Positions 1 to 10,221 of a stretch of 64,000 bases of DNA are shown one piece after another. Location of the stretch: assembly GCA_030278955.1 (NCBI GenBank), contig JAOANR010000004.1, positions 54,067,459-54,131,458 of the forward strand, written 5' to 3'. The notes under the pieces are model-generated. The model made no database searches. It was given only the letters and a program-made list of their open reading frames with translations, and had not been told where the DNA came from. The stretch comes from Hygrophila difformis (taxonomy: Eukaryota; Streptophyta; Magnoliopsida; Lamiales; Acanthaceae). Every line of letters starts with the position of its first letter. Positions within the stretch are counted from its first letter, which is position 1. The position numbers and the translations under genes were made by a program.

Positions 1-73
1 TCCCTTCTCCAATTTCCTTCTTCTTTTTGAAATTTGGGATGGTGTTATATACCTTGTCAAACACTCTGCAATT

Positions 74-594
74 ATGACAAACGGTATATGGTATGGTGCA
101 GACGTTTTGTCCGTACGGACGTCGTCCGCAACGTTGATCATTTTCATCATCCAACGGTTGATATAATTTGTAGGGTTACTATATCAAGTCGCTAAATTGT
201 GTTGGCATGTCGCTGAATAGCATAGGCCATGTCACTTAATTGTGTAGGGGTCGTCGCCGAGATGCGTTCAAAATGCATAGAACCCATATCGCTGAAATAT
301 AAAATTGTATCGCTGAAATGAATATAATAATGTCGCTGAGTTGCATAGCCCATGTCGCTGAATTACATAGGCCATGTTGCTGAATTGTGAAGGCTCTGTC
401 GCTGAGATGCGTTTAAAATCCCAATGACGTTCAAACGTTGCTAAAATTAATACAATAATGTCCCTGAATTGTATAGGCTGCGTTGCTGAATTGGGTTGGC
501 TCTGTCGCTGAGATGTGTATGTCATGTCGTTGAGTTGTGAATTCAAACGTCCGCACAAACATGTGTCTGCACCGTAACCATTCCCATGACAAAC
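74..594. mobile_element. Non-autonomous Mutator-like element (MULE MITE) with 9-bp target duplication
   Basis: The flanks ATGACAAAC at 74-82 and 586-594 are identical, a 9-bp target duplication as expected for the Mutator superfamily. Between them lies a 503-bp element (83-585) whose ends match in inverted orientation at 15 of the outer 21 positions, including the block GGTGCAGAC at 95-103 on the left and its complement on the right. The interior is filled by a degenerate TCGCTGAAT repeat and has no transposase. The motif CAACGGTTGA at 152-161 recurs in the same subterminal place in the larger relative at 19887-21330. Confidence 0.8.
185..540. repeat. Degenerate TCGCTGAAT direct-repeat array inside the MULE
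   Basis: About fifteen copies of a core close to TCGCTGAAT or TCGCTGAGA, spaced roughly 20-30 bases apart and separated by short A/T-rich or CATAGGCCATG-like linkers. The open frame on the minus strand across 268-558 is a by-product of this periodicity, not a protein gene. Confidence 0.75.
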
Positions 595-674
595 TACGGA
601 GTGTGTATATTATAGAATCTTAGATGTTGACCTATATAGAATCTCTCTAATAATACGGAGTGTGTATATTATAG
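595..674. repeat. Pair of identical 21-bp direct repeats
   Basis: A 21-base sequence beginning TACGGAGTGTG occurs at 595-615 and again, unchanged, at 654-674, giving a 59-bp period. The first copy abuts the target duplication of the preceding MULE. A third partial trace (ACTACGGAGTAT) follows near 700. No function is visible. Confidence 0.6.
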
Positions 675-784
675 TGGTTATATTATTATATTGTGAGAAC
701 TACGGAGTATATTTTATTATTCTTTAATCTTGCTCCAGTGTTATTTGGTATGCTTAAATTAATTAATTGCTATATATAATGAAA

Positions 785-815
785 CTAGCAAATAACCCCG
801 TCGAGACTCGACGGG
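785..815 (-). mobile_element. Helitron 3' terminus (hairpin plus CTAG)
   Basis: Read on the minus strand, a perfect 9-bp stem with a one-base centre (797-815, CCCGTCGAG/CTCGACGGG) is followed eight bases later by GTTATTTG-type sequence ending in CTAG (785-788), then T. A GC-rich hairpin about ten bases before a CTRR end, inserted between host A and T, is the defining 3' end of plant Helitrons. The 5' TC end was not located, so the element's full extent is unknown. The helicase remnant upstream on the same strand (1096-1356) fits. Confidence 0.65.
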
Positions 816-1095
816 CATATTTATATATTTTATATAATATTTATATTTATACAAATTAATAATAAATTGTATTTTGAGTAATAAAAAATATATAATGATT
901 TTATATAGATTCGAAAGAGGAGTATATGATAATACAGAGTATAATTTAATTATATTTAGAACTAACAAAGAAATCATATATTATACCGGCTTTCTTTAGC
1001 TTCGGTGGCTTGTCCGGTACAACCCTAACATATCAACAAAAATAATTATTAAAATAATATTTTTATTTAATTTGAAATTTAAATTAAAATAAGTA

Positions 1096-1356
1096 TTAAG
1101 CATAATATGAAAAATTCCCGCGCAATTTGCTGAAAATTTCATTGTTGAAAATCTTATTGGTAAGGGCTAGTATAGCACTATCCTTAAAAATGTTTGTATT
1201 AGAAGTGGTGCAGTTTATATTTGTATATGTACTATAAAGAATTGCCGTTATAGGATCACACGTAGAGTTTATAAGAATATCATTTGGAAATGTTACAACT
1301 GATTGTACATCTCCAAAATCCATAACAACTTTACCATTACCTACATCAAGTATCAA
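1096..1356 (-). pseudogene. Helitron PIF1-like helicase remnant
   Basis: An 86-codon open stretch contains the pattern VGNGKVVMDFG, then FPNDILINS, then FKDSAILALTNKIFNNEI. This order resembles the C-terminal part of plant PIF1-like helicases of Helitron RepHel proteins, where a GNG-K-D segment is followed by an FP-x-D segment and by RAILA-x-K-N-x-V-x-x-I-N. Only this fragment is present: no Walker motifs and no Rep domain are visible, so it cannot encode a working helicase. It lies upstream of a Helitron 3' end on the same strand. The assignment rests on motif recall, not on a search. Confidence 0.5.
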
Positions 1357-2930
1357 TTTTGCAAATTTTTTTTGTCATATATAAATTTCATTGTAAACAT
1401 TTCTTGTGGTATGTTGAGTTAATCATTCTTAATTGTATATTAATAATTTAAGTCACATTTTGCTAGTGACACGAAATATTGCAACATAACATTCTTTAAA
1501 GATTGACATCGACTTTTGTTTATAATCATAGCAAAATAAACCGCGAGTGAGAATTTTATCATCTGAAATCGAATGGGGAATTTTAGATAGGCTCATAATT
1601 ATTCTACCTATCAAGAATTTTCTACTTTCATGGTTTCTCGAAAATTAATTTAACCTCAATTAGCCTTTCAATTCCTAATAAAGCTATATTTATATTTGTT
1701 ATTCTGTCAATTAGAAATCTGTTAAAATATAGACTAATGAATTATTTCTTAAAAAATAGATTAATAAAGTAAAATTTTTCTTTATTTACTGATGGATCTA
1801 TTCGCACTCCCAACAACTCTTTATACATCAGATTCTTTTATTTATAATATGCTTTATGAAAATATTACTTTACTTTAAACCAATTATCCAAAGGATATGA
1901 ATTTTCACATTTCTCTTAAAAAATTATAATCGTTTTGAATTATTTTTAGATATAATAATTTTTTAGGCCATCAGAATCAATATTCAGACTTTAGCCATTA
2001 TTTTTGCATTTATAATTTTGAGCCACTACAAGTCCGTCAGACCCACAAAAAGGGCCAAAGCGGACGCATGTTGTTCAAAATCGCCTCATTATGGTCCAAA
2101 AATGGAAATCACATCCCTCTGATAGCCTATTTAAATTTTCTTTTTATTATTTTTTTATGTAACTAAACTAAATAATATTAATTCCATTCTATTATTTATG
2201 TCTCGCTTTTCTTTTTTGGCATTTCGAATAAAAAAAACTAATTAATAACAATATGTCAAACCATATCTCGATGTCATTTAAATTAAAAATTTCATATCTT
2301 TTTAAAACTTGAAATTATGTGAATAAAACAATGCAAAATCTAAAATAAATAAATAAATAAATATAAAATTGAAATTTGAAATCTTTTAAAAGCTAAAAAT
2401 TGTAGAAATTCCATATAAGTTAAAAATTTATATCTTTCAAAAATTGAAAATTGTGTAAAAATAAAAATTGTTCGAATAAAAGTGCAAAAAATCTAATATA
2501 AACAAAAAAAACCAAAATCTAATTTAAATAAATGCAAATGTATAAAATTTTAAATTTCAAATCTTTTAAAATTGGTAATTGTGTGAATTCCATATAAATT
2601 GAAAATTTCATATTTTTTTAAAAATGGAATGGGGATTTTCATATCCAAATCAATAAATATTTTGACATAAATAAATAGTAAATAAATAACACATACAAAA
2701 TCTAAATTTAATTAATAGAAAATGCAAAAATCTAAGAAAATTGAAAAGTTAGAATGAAGACACCATATTAAATGTTGACTTGGTTGACCACTAATAGTAT
2801 TAATAATATATAGATTAACTCACCAAAACACAAAATGACAAGTGATTGTTCCCCACTCAAAAGAATTAAAAAAAAAATAAAAAAATAGAAGTATTAAAAT
2901 TCTCAAGTACGTGCACTCATGATTTTCTTG
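1357..2930. other. AT-rich intergenic sequence, no gene recognised
   Basis: Very AT-rich with no convincing coding frame. Between about 2278 and 2640 a degenerate motif (AAATTTCATATCTTTTAAAA followed by TTGAAATTGTGTGAAT-like sequence) recurs three or four times at roughly 100-bp spacing, suggesting a decayed tandem repeat. Otherwise nothing is seen. Confidence 0.5.
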
Positions 2931-2933
2931 CGA

Positions 2934-3352
2934 AATTGGTAGGATTTGGTTTGGTTGCTGAATCAGCTCTTGGTGCAGTATTGAAGAAATGTTTTGTATG
3001 TGCTGAGTATTTTTATACAGGCCAAACACTATTAGATGTGCACGGGCTAGCGGCTTACCTTAGGCAGATTGAGGAGCTTAAATCGAAGTCTCATGACTAT
3101 CATTTTGCGCATATTATACGAGAGGGGAACAAAGTGGCCGATTCCTTGGTTAAGATGGGGGCAGCAAACAAATTGTCTATATTATTTGGCCATTTCCTCC
3201 AAATCATGTGAAGTCTCTTCAAACAGCGGATGTGGCACGCATATGATTCCCTCGTCGCTCGTTTCCTTTGTTTTCATCGTTTTCCATTTTTGTTTTGAAT
3301 TTGCCCTTTGGCCTCTTCACTAGCCTTCATTGCTTCTAATGCAAAAAAAAAA
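2934..3352 (+). pseudogene. 5'-truncated LINE tail A (RNase H C-terminus and 3' UTR)
   Basis: The frame starting near 2936 encodes the last part of a LINE-type RNase H domain. The segment ending HIIREGNKVADSLVKMGA matches the HILREGN-x-VAD-x-LAKRGA ending of both full-length LINEs in this window. A stop is followed by a short 3' UTR and a long A-rich tail from about 3342. There is no reverse transcriptase upstream, so this is a classic 5'-truncated insertion. A target duplication could not be identified because the tail merges into impure A/G-rich sequence. Confidence 0.75.
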
Positions 3353-3653
3353 AAGAAAAAAAAAGAAAAGAAAAAAAAAAGAAATAAAAGAAGAAAAAAG
3401 ATAGTGTATATATATAATAATATTATTTAATTAAAAAAGAGAGAGTATATATGTATGTATGGTAAGCAGATTAGATGCATGTGGTTGCCTATGCAGTTAT
3501 CATTTGTATAATATAAGAGTTGTGTTTTGTTATGGATAAAATTGTATATTTTGTATGATGAGAGAGATTTTATGTAATAGGAGAAATGCTTTGTGTGATA
3601 TGAGATAAGCTATGTCAGTACATAAATATACTTTTAAAGGATGTACCATAACT

Positions 3654-3904
3654 TTTTGTATAATATACTTTTGCGTGAAGGAAATGCGGTGGTAGACTCG
3701 TTGGCCAAGTGTGGAGCACGCTCAGTTGAGTTCTTTAGGACGTGGGCCTATCCCCCGGATGAGGTGCTGCCACTCCTCACTGCGGATCAGATGGGCGTTA
3801 GGTTTCTCCGTGATTGATTTTCTTTATTTGTTTTTGTAGCTTTTTTTAGTTTTCCCCTTTGCCGACGTTTTTCGCAACGTCCTTGTTACCCAAAAAAAAA
3901 AAAA
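3654..3904 (+). pseudogene. 5'-truncated LINE tail B with target duplication
   Basis: Just 250 bp of LINE 3' end: the coding remnant (REGNAVVDSLAKCGA, then FFRTWAYPPDE) stops near 3816 and is followed by a 3' UTR and poly(A). The 12-bp sequence TGTACCATAACT flanks it at 3642-3653 and 3907-3918. The 3' UTR hairpin at 3864-3881 (GACGTT/AACGTC) is the same type as in the full-length LINE at 4397-10082, so this is a relative of that subfamily. The VAD motif reads VVD here. Confidence 0.85.
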
Positions 3905-3918
3905 GGTGTACCATAACT

Positions 3919-4380
3919 GAATGAATATGTATGAATATTTGAGACATTGAATTATTTTTGTTTTATTCTTACAACATGAAGCAAATTAATTAGAAAAGAA
4001 TAAATCGTGTCAGTTGAGAAAGAAAATTAAGATGGATACGATGAAAACCAAATCCCGATTGCTTATACGTATGTTCTAACATTTCTTTTGAAGCAAATTT
4101 ATATATTCAAATTATATACTATATATTTCCTATCAAAGCAAAATCTCGTGATTGTATATATCATAATTTCTAATACTACTAATATTTTCTTCGTGTTTTA
4201 AAATTCAAGACCCTTCACTTACGGAGCTTACTAAAGTAAAAGTTTCAAACTAATTATCTAGCCCGGTTCTATGTTGACTGACAACTTTGACCTTCAAATG
4301 GATTCTAAACATTACTTTTCTCTTAAAACCACGTATTCATTTTGATGGTAATAAATCTGAAGTAGGAATTTGTTGGGAAT
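3919..4380. other. AT-rich intergenic spacer
   Basis: Unique-looking AT-rich sequence between the truncated LINE and the target site of the first full-length LINE. No gene, RNA or repeat was recognised. Confidence 0.5.
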
Positions 4381-4473
4381 AAATATATAGGATTTTATAT
4401 GTTTAGCAAGATTTGGTTTAACAAAATTTGGAGCCATATCAGGGAGTATTAACTTAATATTCGCGTCTTTCGA

Positions 4474-5920
4474 ATGGAAGTTGATACGGAAGAATCCTCT
4501 CGCCCCTCATCCCCCTCGGTCTCCCTTGCCTCTCCGCCGGATCCGCCTGATCCGGCCACTACGTTCCCTCGTAAGAAGCCCTCGTTCAGAGACATTGCTA
4601 TCCCTCGTCCGGCACCGCCTACGCATCATGGTGATAAGGTGGTTCCGTTTAGCGAACTGGTCACATATGGATTCGTCGATGGCAACCCCTTGCTTCCTGA
4701 GATTACTTTTGATGAGACTGCTGTGGATCGTCTCTGTGAGCCCTTTGTTGATGCGCTGGTTATTAAGGTGCTGGGGAAGCGTGTTGGATTACAAGTTCTC
4801 AAGGATCGCCTGAATCGTATTTGGGGTCCTAAAGGTCACTTTGAGTTAATGGATGGCAATGGTTATTTTCTTGCTAAGTTTGACAATGTAGAGGATCGTC
4901 AGCATGCCTTGTTTGATGGCCCTTGGTCGGTATTCGACCATCATCTTGCTGTTTCTCCTTGGTCGCGGGAGCTTATTGATAGCGCCAGTGAAGTCACGAA
5001 AACAGCGGTTTGGGTTCGTTTTCCTGATATCGATCACATTTGGTATGAGGAAGATGTTATAATGCTGATTGCAAAAATGGTTGGTAGGCCGATACGTGTG
5101 GATACTAACACGAAAGAAATGAATAGGGGTCGCTTTGCCCGCGCCTGTGTGGAGGTTGATTTGTCTAAACCAGTGATTGGAAGGGTTATGGTGAACAAAC
5201 GATGGTGTAAAGTGGCCTATGAAGGCTTACATCATATATGTACGACTTGCGGCCGTTTTCGCTTCGACCTTGGAGAGTGCAAACATCCTGGACACCATGT
5301 AGGCCAGCCGCCGGTGGTGGCTAGGGTTCCTGGACGGGAGCAGAATGTTGACAATGGAGGGGATACTACTATGGCAGGTGGTGTGAAGGAAGGAAGCTCA
5401 AATCCTCAGGATTTGTTTAACAAGGAAACAAATTTGCCTAGAGAGGAAATAAATGTACCAAGGGAAGAAGTTGATTCTGTCAATCTTCCGGCTAAGGAAA
5501 GTGTTGTTGTCCCTGCTGCTGGGACGCCACAAGCCAGTCAAGCTGTTGACACCCACGGAGAATGGATTATGGTTACTCGTCCCCCCCCGCAAGGGGCGGC
5601 GGGAGGGTAAGCAACCAGTTACTAATAATAATCCAAGATGGAGTGCAGGCAATCCCAAGATGCCTTTTCATATGGGCCCGAAAGCCATGATCGGCACTAG
5701 TAAGGATGGTTCTGTCCTTGATAAACCTGGTGCCACTAAGTCGTCTCAAGTGATGGTTAATAAATCAAAAGGAAAACGACTTCGCCTTACGACTACGAGT
5801 AGAACTGACGCGCCTCAGCCATTGCAGAACCCCTTTCTTGCGCTAGCTAAGGGGAGTCTTGATAATGCTATGGACACGACATGTGTGGAGAACAATGTTC
5901 CTTCCCCATCCGTGTCTTAA
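4474..5920 (+). pseudogene. LINE element 1 ORF1 (DUF4283-like), frameshifted
   Basis: ORF1 of plant L1 elements encodes a nucleic-acid-binding protein that coats the element RNA. The ATG at 4474 opens a proline-rich N-terminus, then a DUF4283-type domain (about residues 55-210, with GPWSVFDHHLAVSPW) and the linker that normally precedes a CCHC knuckle. The knuckle reads CTTCGRFRFDLGEC: the Gly-His pair of C-x2-C-x4-H-x4-C is replaced by Arg-Phe, so zinc binding is probably lost. The frame stops at about 5608, just after a run of eight C (5581-5588). Removing one base there conceptually restores a frame to the TAA at 5918-5920, so the run is the likely frameshift. That stop overlaps the ORF2 ATG as TAATG. 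Confidence 0.85.
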
Positions 5921-8900
5921 TGTTAGTCTTCAACGATGTATCAATCCTCTCATGGAATGTTCGTGGTGCCATGAGTAGGAACACACAACGCCACATCGCG
6001 GATGTTGTTAGATCCTATCAACCATCCGTTTTAATTATTATGGAACCTCAGGGTTTGTTCGAACGTTTGAAGGTGTTTCTCTACCGTATTGGTTATGAAG
6101 CCATCCATGTTATTGAGTGTGTTGGACGAGCAGGCGGATTATGGGTTCTTAGCAAGATTGGTCTTCCTTATGTGTGTCAAATCTACAATGTTCAGACACG
6201 CATAATCACTATCTCTATTAGTCATGGTGCGGACTTTTGGTACCTCTCGGCCATCTATGCAAACCCTAATGCTAGGGGGAGAGAGGAGGATTGGAGGAAC
6301 CTGCGGCAGGTCTCCCAGACTCTCAATGGACCTTGGGTTGCGATTGGCGATTGGAATGCTATAGCTTACTCCTCGGAAGCTATTGGAATGCCTGCCTCAC
6401 CGCATCAGTGCGAGACCTTTCGATCGGTGCTTTTTGATTGTGATCTTGGGCCTGTTCACACAGTAGGGGACGAGTTCACTTGGCAAAAGAATAACTCCGG
6501 AGGTCCTGTTGCTCGTAAACGGCTTGACAGGGCCGTTGCGAATGTGGAATGGATCATTCGGTTCCCAGGTGCCTCTGTGGATGTGCTGCCGCGCCGGGCA
6601 TCTGATCACAACAGCCTGCTATTGAGGTGTGACCGCCATGTTGCTCGATCAGGTGTCAGGCCTTTCCGATGGGAGATGGCATGGTCGACACATCATTTAT
6701 ATCCCCATATAATGGACGTGGCATGGGATTGCAGTGAGGGTGATATCATGCAGAAATTGAAACAGGTTCAAGACTCCTCACTTCACTTCAACAAATTTAC
6801 CTTTGGCAACATCACACGACGTAAGAAACGCTTGGTTAGAAGGCTGGCTGGTGTCCAGAAAATCCTTGTTGGGATCGATTCGGCGCAAATGAAGTTGCTG
6901 GAGCATCAGCTTGAGATGGAGCTTGATGAGGTATTAAAACAGGAGGAAATATTGTGGTTCCAAAAGTCTAGGGATTCCAATATTCGGCTTGGCGACCGGA
7001 ATACCCGATACTTCCACACCAAGACACGCATTCATCGTCAAAGGAGTAAAATTCAAGGGCTTGAGATAGATGGTTTGTGGGAAACCAATGATCACACCTT
7101 GCAAAATCATGTCATGAATCATTTTGGATGGGTGTATCGCCAATCCGAGCCTAGTTCTCATCAATCATGTCCACTAGTGTCGCTGCCTCCTATTGGTACT
7201 GATGCCCAGTTGGACATGGATGCAAGCTACCTGGAAGTTACAACAGCACTTCGCAACATGAAAGGTGGTGCTGCCCCGGGGCCAGACGGTTTCCCGGCTT
7301 TGTTCTATAAGTTATACTGGAACGTAGTTGGGCCTTCGCTGTGGGACTTTGTGCGTAAGGCGTTCAGGGAGGGCGCCTTTGATCCGAATATCTCGGCCAC
7401 GTTCATTTGTCTTATTCCTAAGATTTCGATTCCGAGGGATATTCGTCACTATCGGCCTATCAGTCTCTGTAACGTCTGTTACAAGCTTATTACAAAGGTG
7501 ATTGTTAACAGATTGAGACCCTTATTGAATGATTATATTGAGCACTATCAGTCGGCCTTCTTACCGGGACGGGGGACATCCGGTAATGCTGTGTTACTTC
7601 AGGAAGCTATCACCGCATTCAGAAATCGCAACCGTCGCTCTACAGATTTCCTTCTAAAAGTTGATCTTGAAAAGGCGTACGATAATATCAACTGGGTTTT
7701 TCTAGAGCAATGCTTACATGAGATGCAGCTTCCTGGTAGTCTGGTGAAGCTTATTATGTTTTGTGTGATATCACCCAAGTATTCTATTCTATGGAATGGA
7801 TCCGCCCTCCCTCCTCTTTCGCCTGCTCGTGGGCTTCGACAAGGGGATCCCTTATCCCCTTACCTTTTTATTATCGTAATGGAGAAGTTGTCCCGATCAA
7901 TCTCGGCCTTGGTTGATAGAGGACATTGGCAACCGGTGACTCTTTGTAGAAATGCTGCCCCGCTCTCTCACCTTATGTTTGCTGACGACCTCATATTATT
8001 CTCCAAAGCCTCCCTGGATAGTGCCCGGTGCTTGGATGGGGTATTATCTAGCTTTGCGAATCTTGCTGGCTTGAGGATAAATATGACTAAATCACTTGCC
8101 TTGGCGTCCGCGGCTGTCTCGCCCAATGTGATTAATGAGCTCTCTTCAATCCTCAACATCAACTTCACGGATAACCTGGGCACCTACTTGGGTTTTCCGT
8201 TATTTCATGGTCCGGTTCGTCGGGACAACTTTATGTTTTTGGTGGATAATATTCATAAGAAACTGGCCAATTGGAAGCGCATGCTCTTGAATAAAGCGGG
8301 GAGAGCCACTCTTGCACGATCAGTCCTATCAACTATCTCTTCCTATGTCTCACAACTGTTTTGGCTGCCCTCCTCTATCTGTGATCTCATTGATCAATGT
8401 GTTCGGGATTTTATTTGGAAGGATGCTAGGGGTCATGGCCTTCCTCTTGTTCAATGGCGCCGGATGGCCCTGCCCAAAGCCAAGGGAGGTATTGGCTTAC
8501 GTACATGTAGAGATACCAACATCTCGCTGCTTGGTAAAATGTTGGGGGATTTCTACCTGCTGGCGCCGAAACCCTGGGTTCGTCTCCTTAGCGCAAAAGT
8601 ATGGGAGACATGATGGCAGCCTTTCCAACCGACCAGGTGCTTCTCCAACCTGGCAGGCGATGTGCAAGGCAGCGCCGTTCCTGTTAAAGGGTTTTCGAAC
8701 TCGAGTTGGTAACGGGGAAAGCAACTTCTGGCAATGTTCTTGGCTAGAGGGGGGCTGTATTGCTCCGAGAGTTCCCTTTGTACATACTTCTGATTCTGCG
8801 CTCCGCATTAAAGATGTCATCTTGAATGGCAAGGTGAATTGGGATATGTTATACAGCTTGGTTCCTGAGGTTATTAAACATGAAGCTAACATGCATGGCC

Positions 8901-9985
8901 CAATCACCATTCATCCGCGGGTTCATGATCGGCTTTGCTGGGGTGGCTCGGCCCCGGGCATCTACTCGGTTAGCTCCGGCTACGACTGGTTGATTGCTCA
9001 GCGCGGCATCACTAATGATAAATGGAAAGCGTGGGTGTGGAAGATCCGAGGGCCGGATAAACTTAGGATGCTTATGTGGCTCGCAGTTCATGACTCCCTC
9101 CCTACTAATCATCTCCGATTCCGGCGTCAGCTGGCTCCGTCCCCCCTGTGTCCGGTTTGCGGCCTGGAGCCTGAAACCATTATCCACCTCTTCTTCTTGT
9201 GTCCAGCTGCGACTGCTAGTTGGAATAGCATTGGTGGGAGTCCTATGGTGCATGCAGATCAGTTACCACCTCAGATTGATATGGCCTTATTTTCTCTTTG
9301 CTCTAAATGGACTAGTCTGAAGTGGGGTTTGCTTTGGAGCATTTGGGAAGCCCGGAACAGTAAGGTGTTTCGTGATCGAGCTAGGACTGCCCCTATGATT
9401 GTGCGCCGGGCTCGACAATTGGGAGAAGCTTATGATAGGGTGTGGAAGAGTAGCCCCAGAACTATGCCCATGCGCTATGTTAACTGGAACCCTCATGGAT
9501 CTCAAGGGGTGATTCTCCATGTTGATGGTAGTTCTATTGGTAACCCGGGTCGTGCTGGCTTTGGCGGTGTCATTCGGGATGCAAATGGTGCTTGGATTGA
9601 GGGTTTCTCGGGTTTCCTGGGGCATGCTAACAACCTTGTTGCCGAATTATATGGCATTTGGCATGGTCTCCAACGGCTTCATAATCTGGGGATTGATCAA
9701 GCTTGCTGCTACTCGGACTCGACTGAGGCTCTCAGATTGCTACAGATGAGTCCTGACTCGTCTCATTATTTATCCCCTCTTGTTATGCATATCAAGGACT
9801 TGGTGGCTGCCCATCCCGGGTTTCGTTGGTATCATATCTTGAGGGAAGGTAACTCGGTTGCTGACTGCTTGGCGAAGCGTGGGGCGAATCTGGAGGAGTT
9901 CTTTACCTCTTGGGCGTTTCCACCAGACGAACCTCGGGCCCTATTAGCTGCGGATCTAGCTGGAGTTTGGTACCCTCGGGTGTAA
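5920..9985 (+). pseudogene. LINE element 1 ORF2 (EN-RT-RNase H), one frameshift
   Basis: ORF2 makes the target-primed reverse transcription enzyme. The start is taken as the ATG at 5920-5922, which sits in the ORF1 stop. Domains in order: an apurinic-type endonuclease with SWNVRG, MEPQ, GDWNA and SDH; a reverse transcriptase with PGPDGF, LIPK, RPISLCN, SAFLPGRG, KVDLEKAYD, GLRQGDPLSPYLF and an intact FADD box; a zf-RVT segment (WKIRGPDKLRMLMWL, then a cysteine/histidine cluster); and a C-terminal RNase H with VDGSS, AELYG, SDS and GNSVAD. The first frame ends at 8613, after a run of four A (8595-8598) with one base too many. The downstream frame then continues to the stop at 9985. No other lesion was seen. 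Confidence 0.9.
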
Positions 9986-10221
9986 TGTTTTTGATTTGCT
10001 CTCCTCTTTTCCCCTTTCTGTAGAGTTTTGTTAGTTTTTCCTCTTTGCCGACGTTTTATGACGTCACTTGTCACCAAAAAAAAAATATATAGGATTTTTA
10101 AAGTTCAAAAATAAGTGAGATTTGAATGAGTGAAGATTCAAATAGTTGTTGGTTATGACTGATTCCCTTTGCACTGTTCATCTTCATCGTTTTATCAGAT
10201 TCAGAATTTCAAGAGATTAAC

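Larger units (their letters stand above)
4381..10098 (+). mobile_element. Full-length L1-type LINE, element 1
   Basis: A non-LTR retrotransposon of about 5.7 kb (4397-10082) bounded by the 16-bp target duplication AAATATATAGGATTTT at 4381-4396 and 10083-10098, and ending in poly(A). It has a 77-bp 5' leader, ORF1 (DUF4283-like RNA-binding protein), ORF2 (endonuclease, reverse transcriptase, zf-RVT, RNase H) and a short 3' UTR with the hairpin GACGT/ACGTC at 10050-10065. Both ORFs carry single-base homopolymer frameshifts, so the copy is inactive but young. A second LINE of another subfamily lies just downstream. Confidence 0.93.

Noticed and set aside
268..558. 96-codon open frame on the minus strand
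   Set aside because: It is the translation of the TCGCTGAAT repeat array (periodic QRHG/ATL motifs), not a protein gene.
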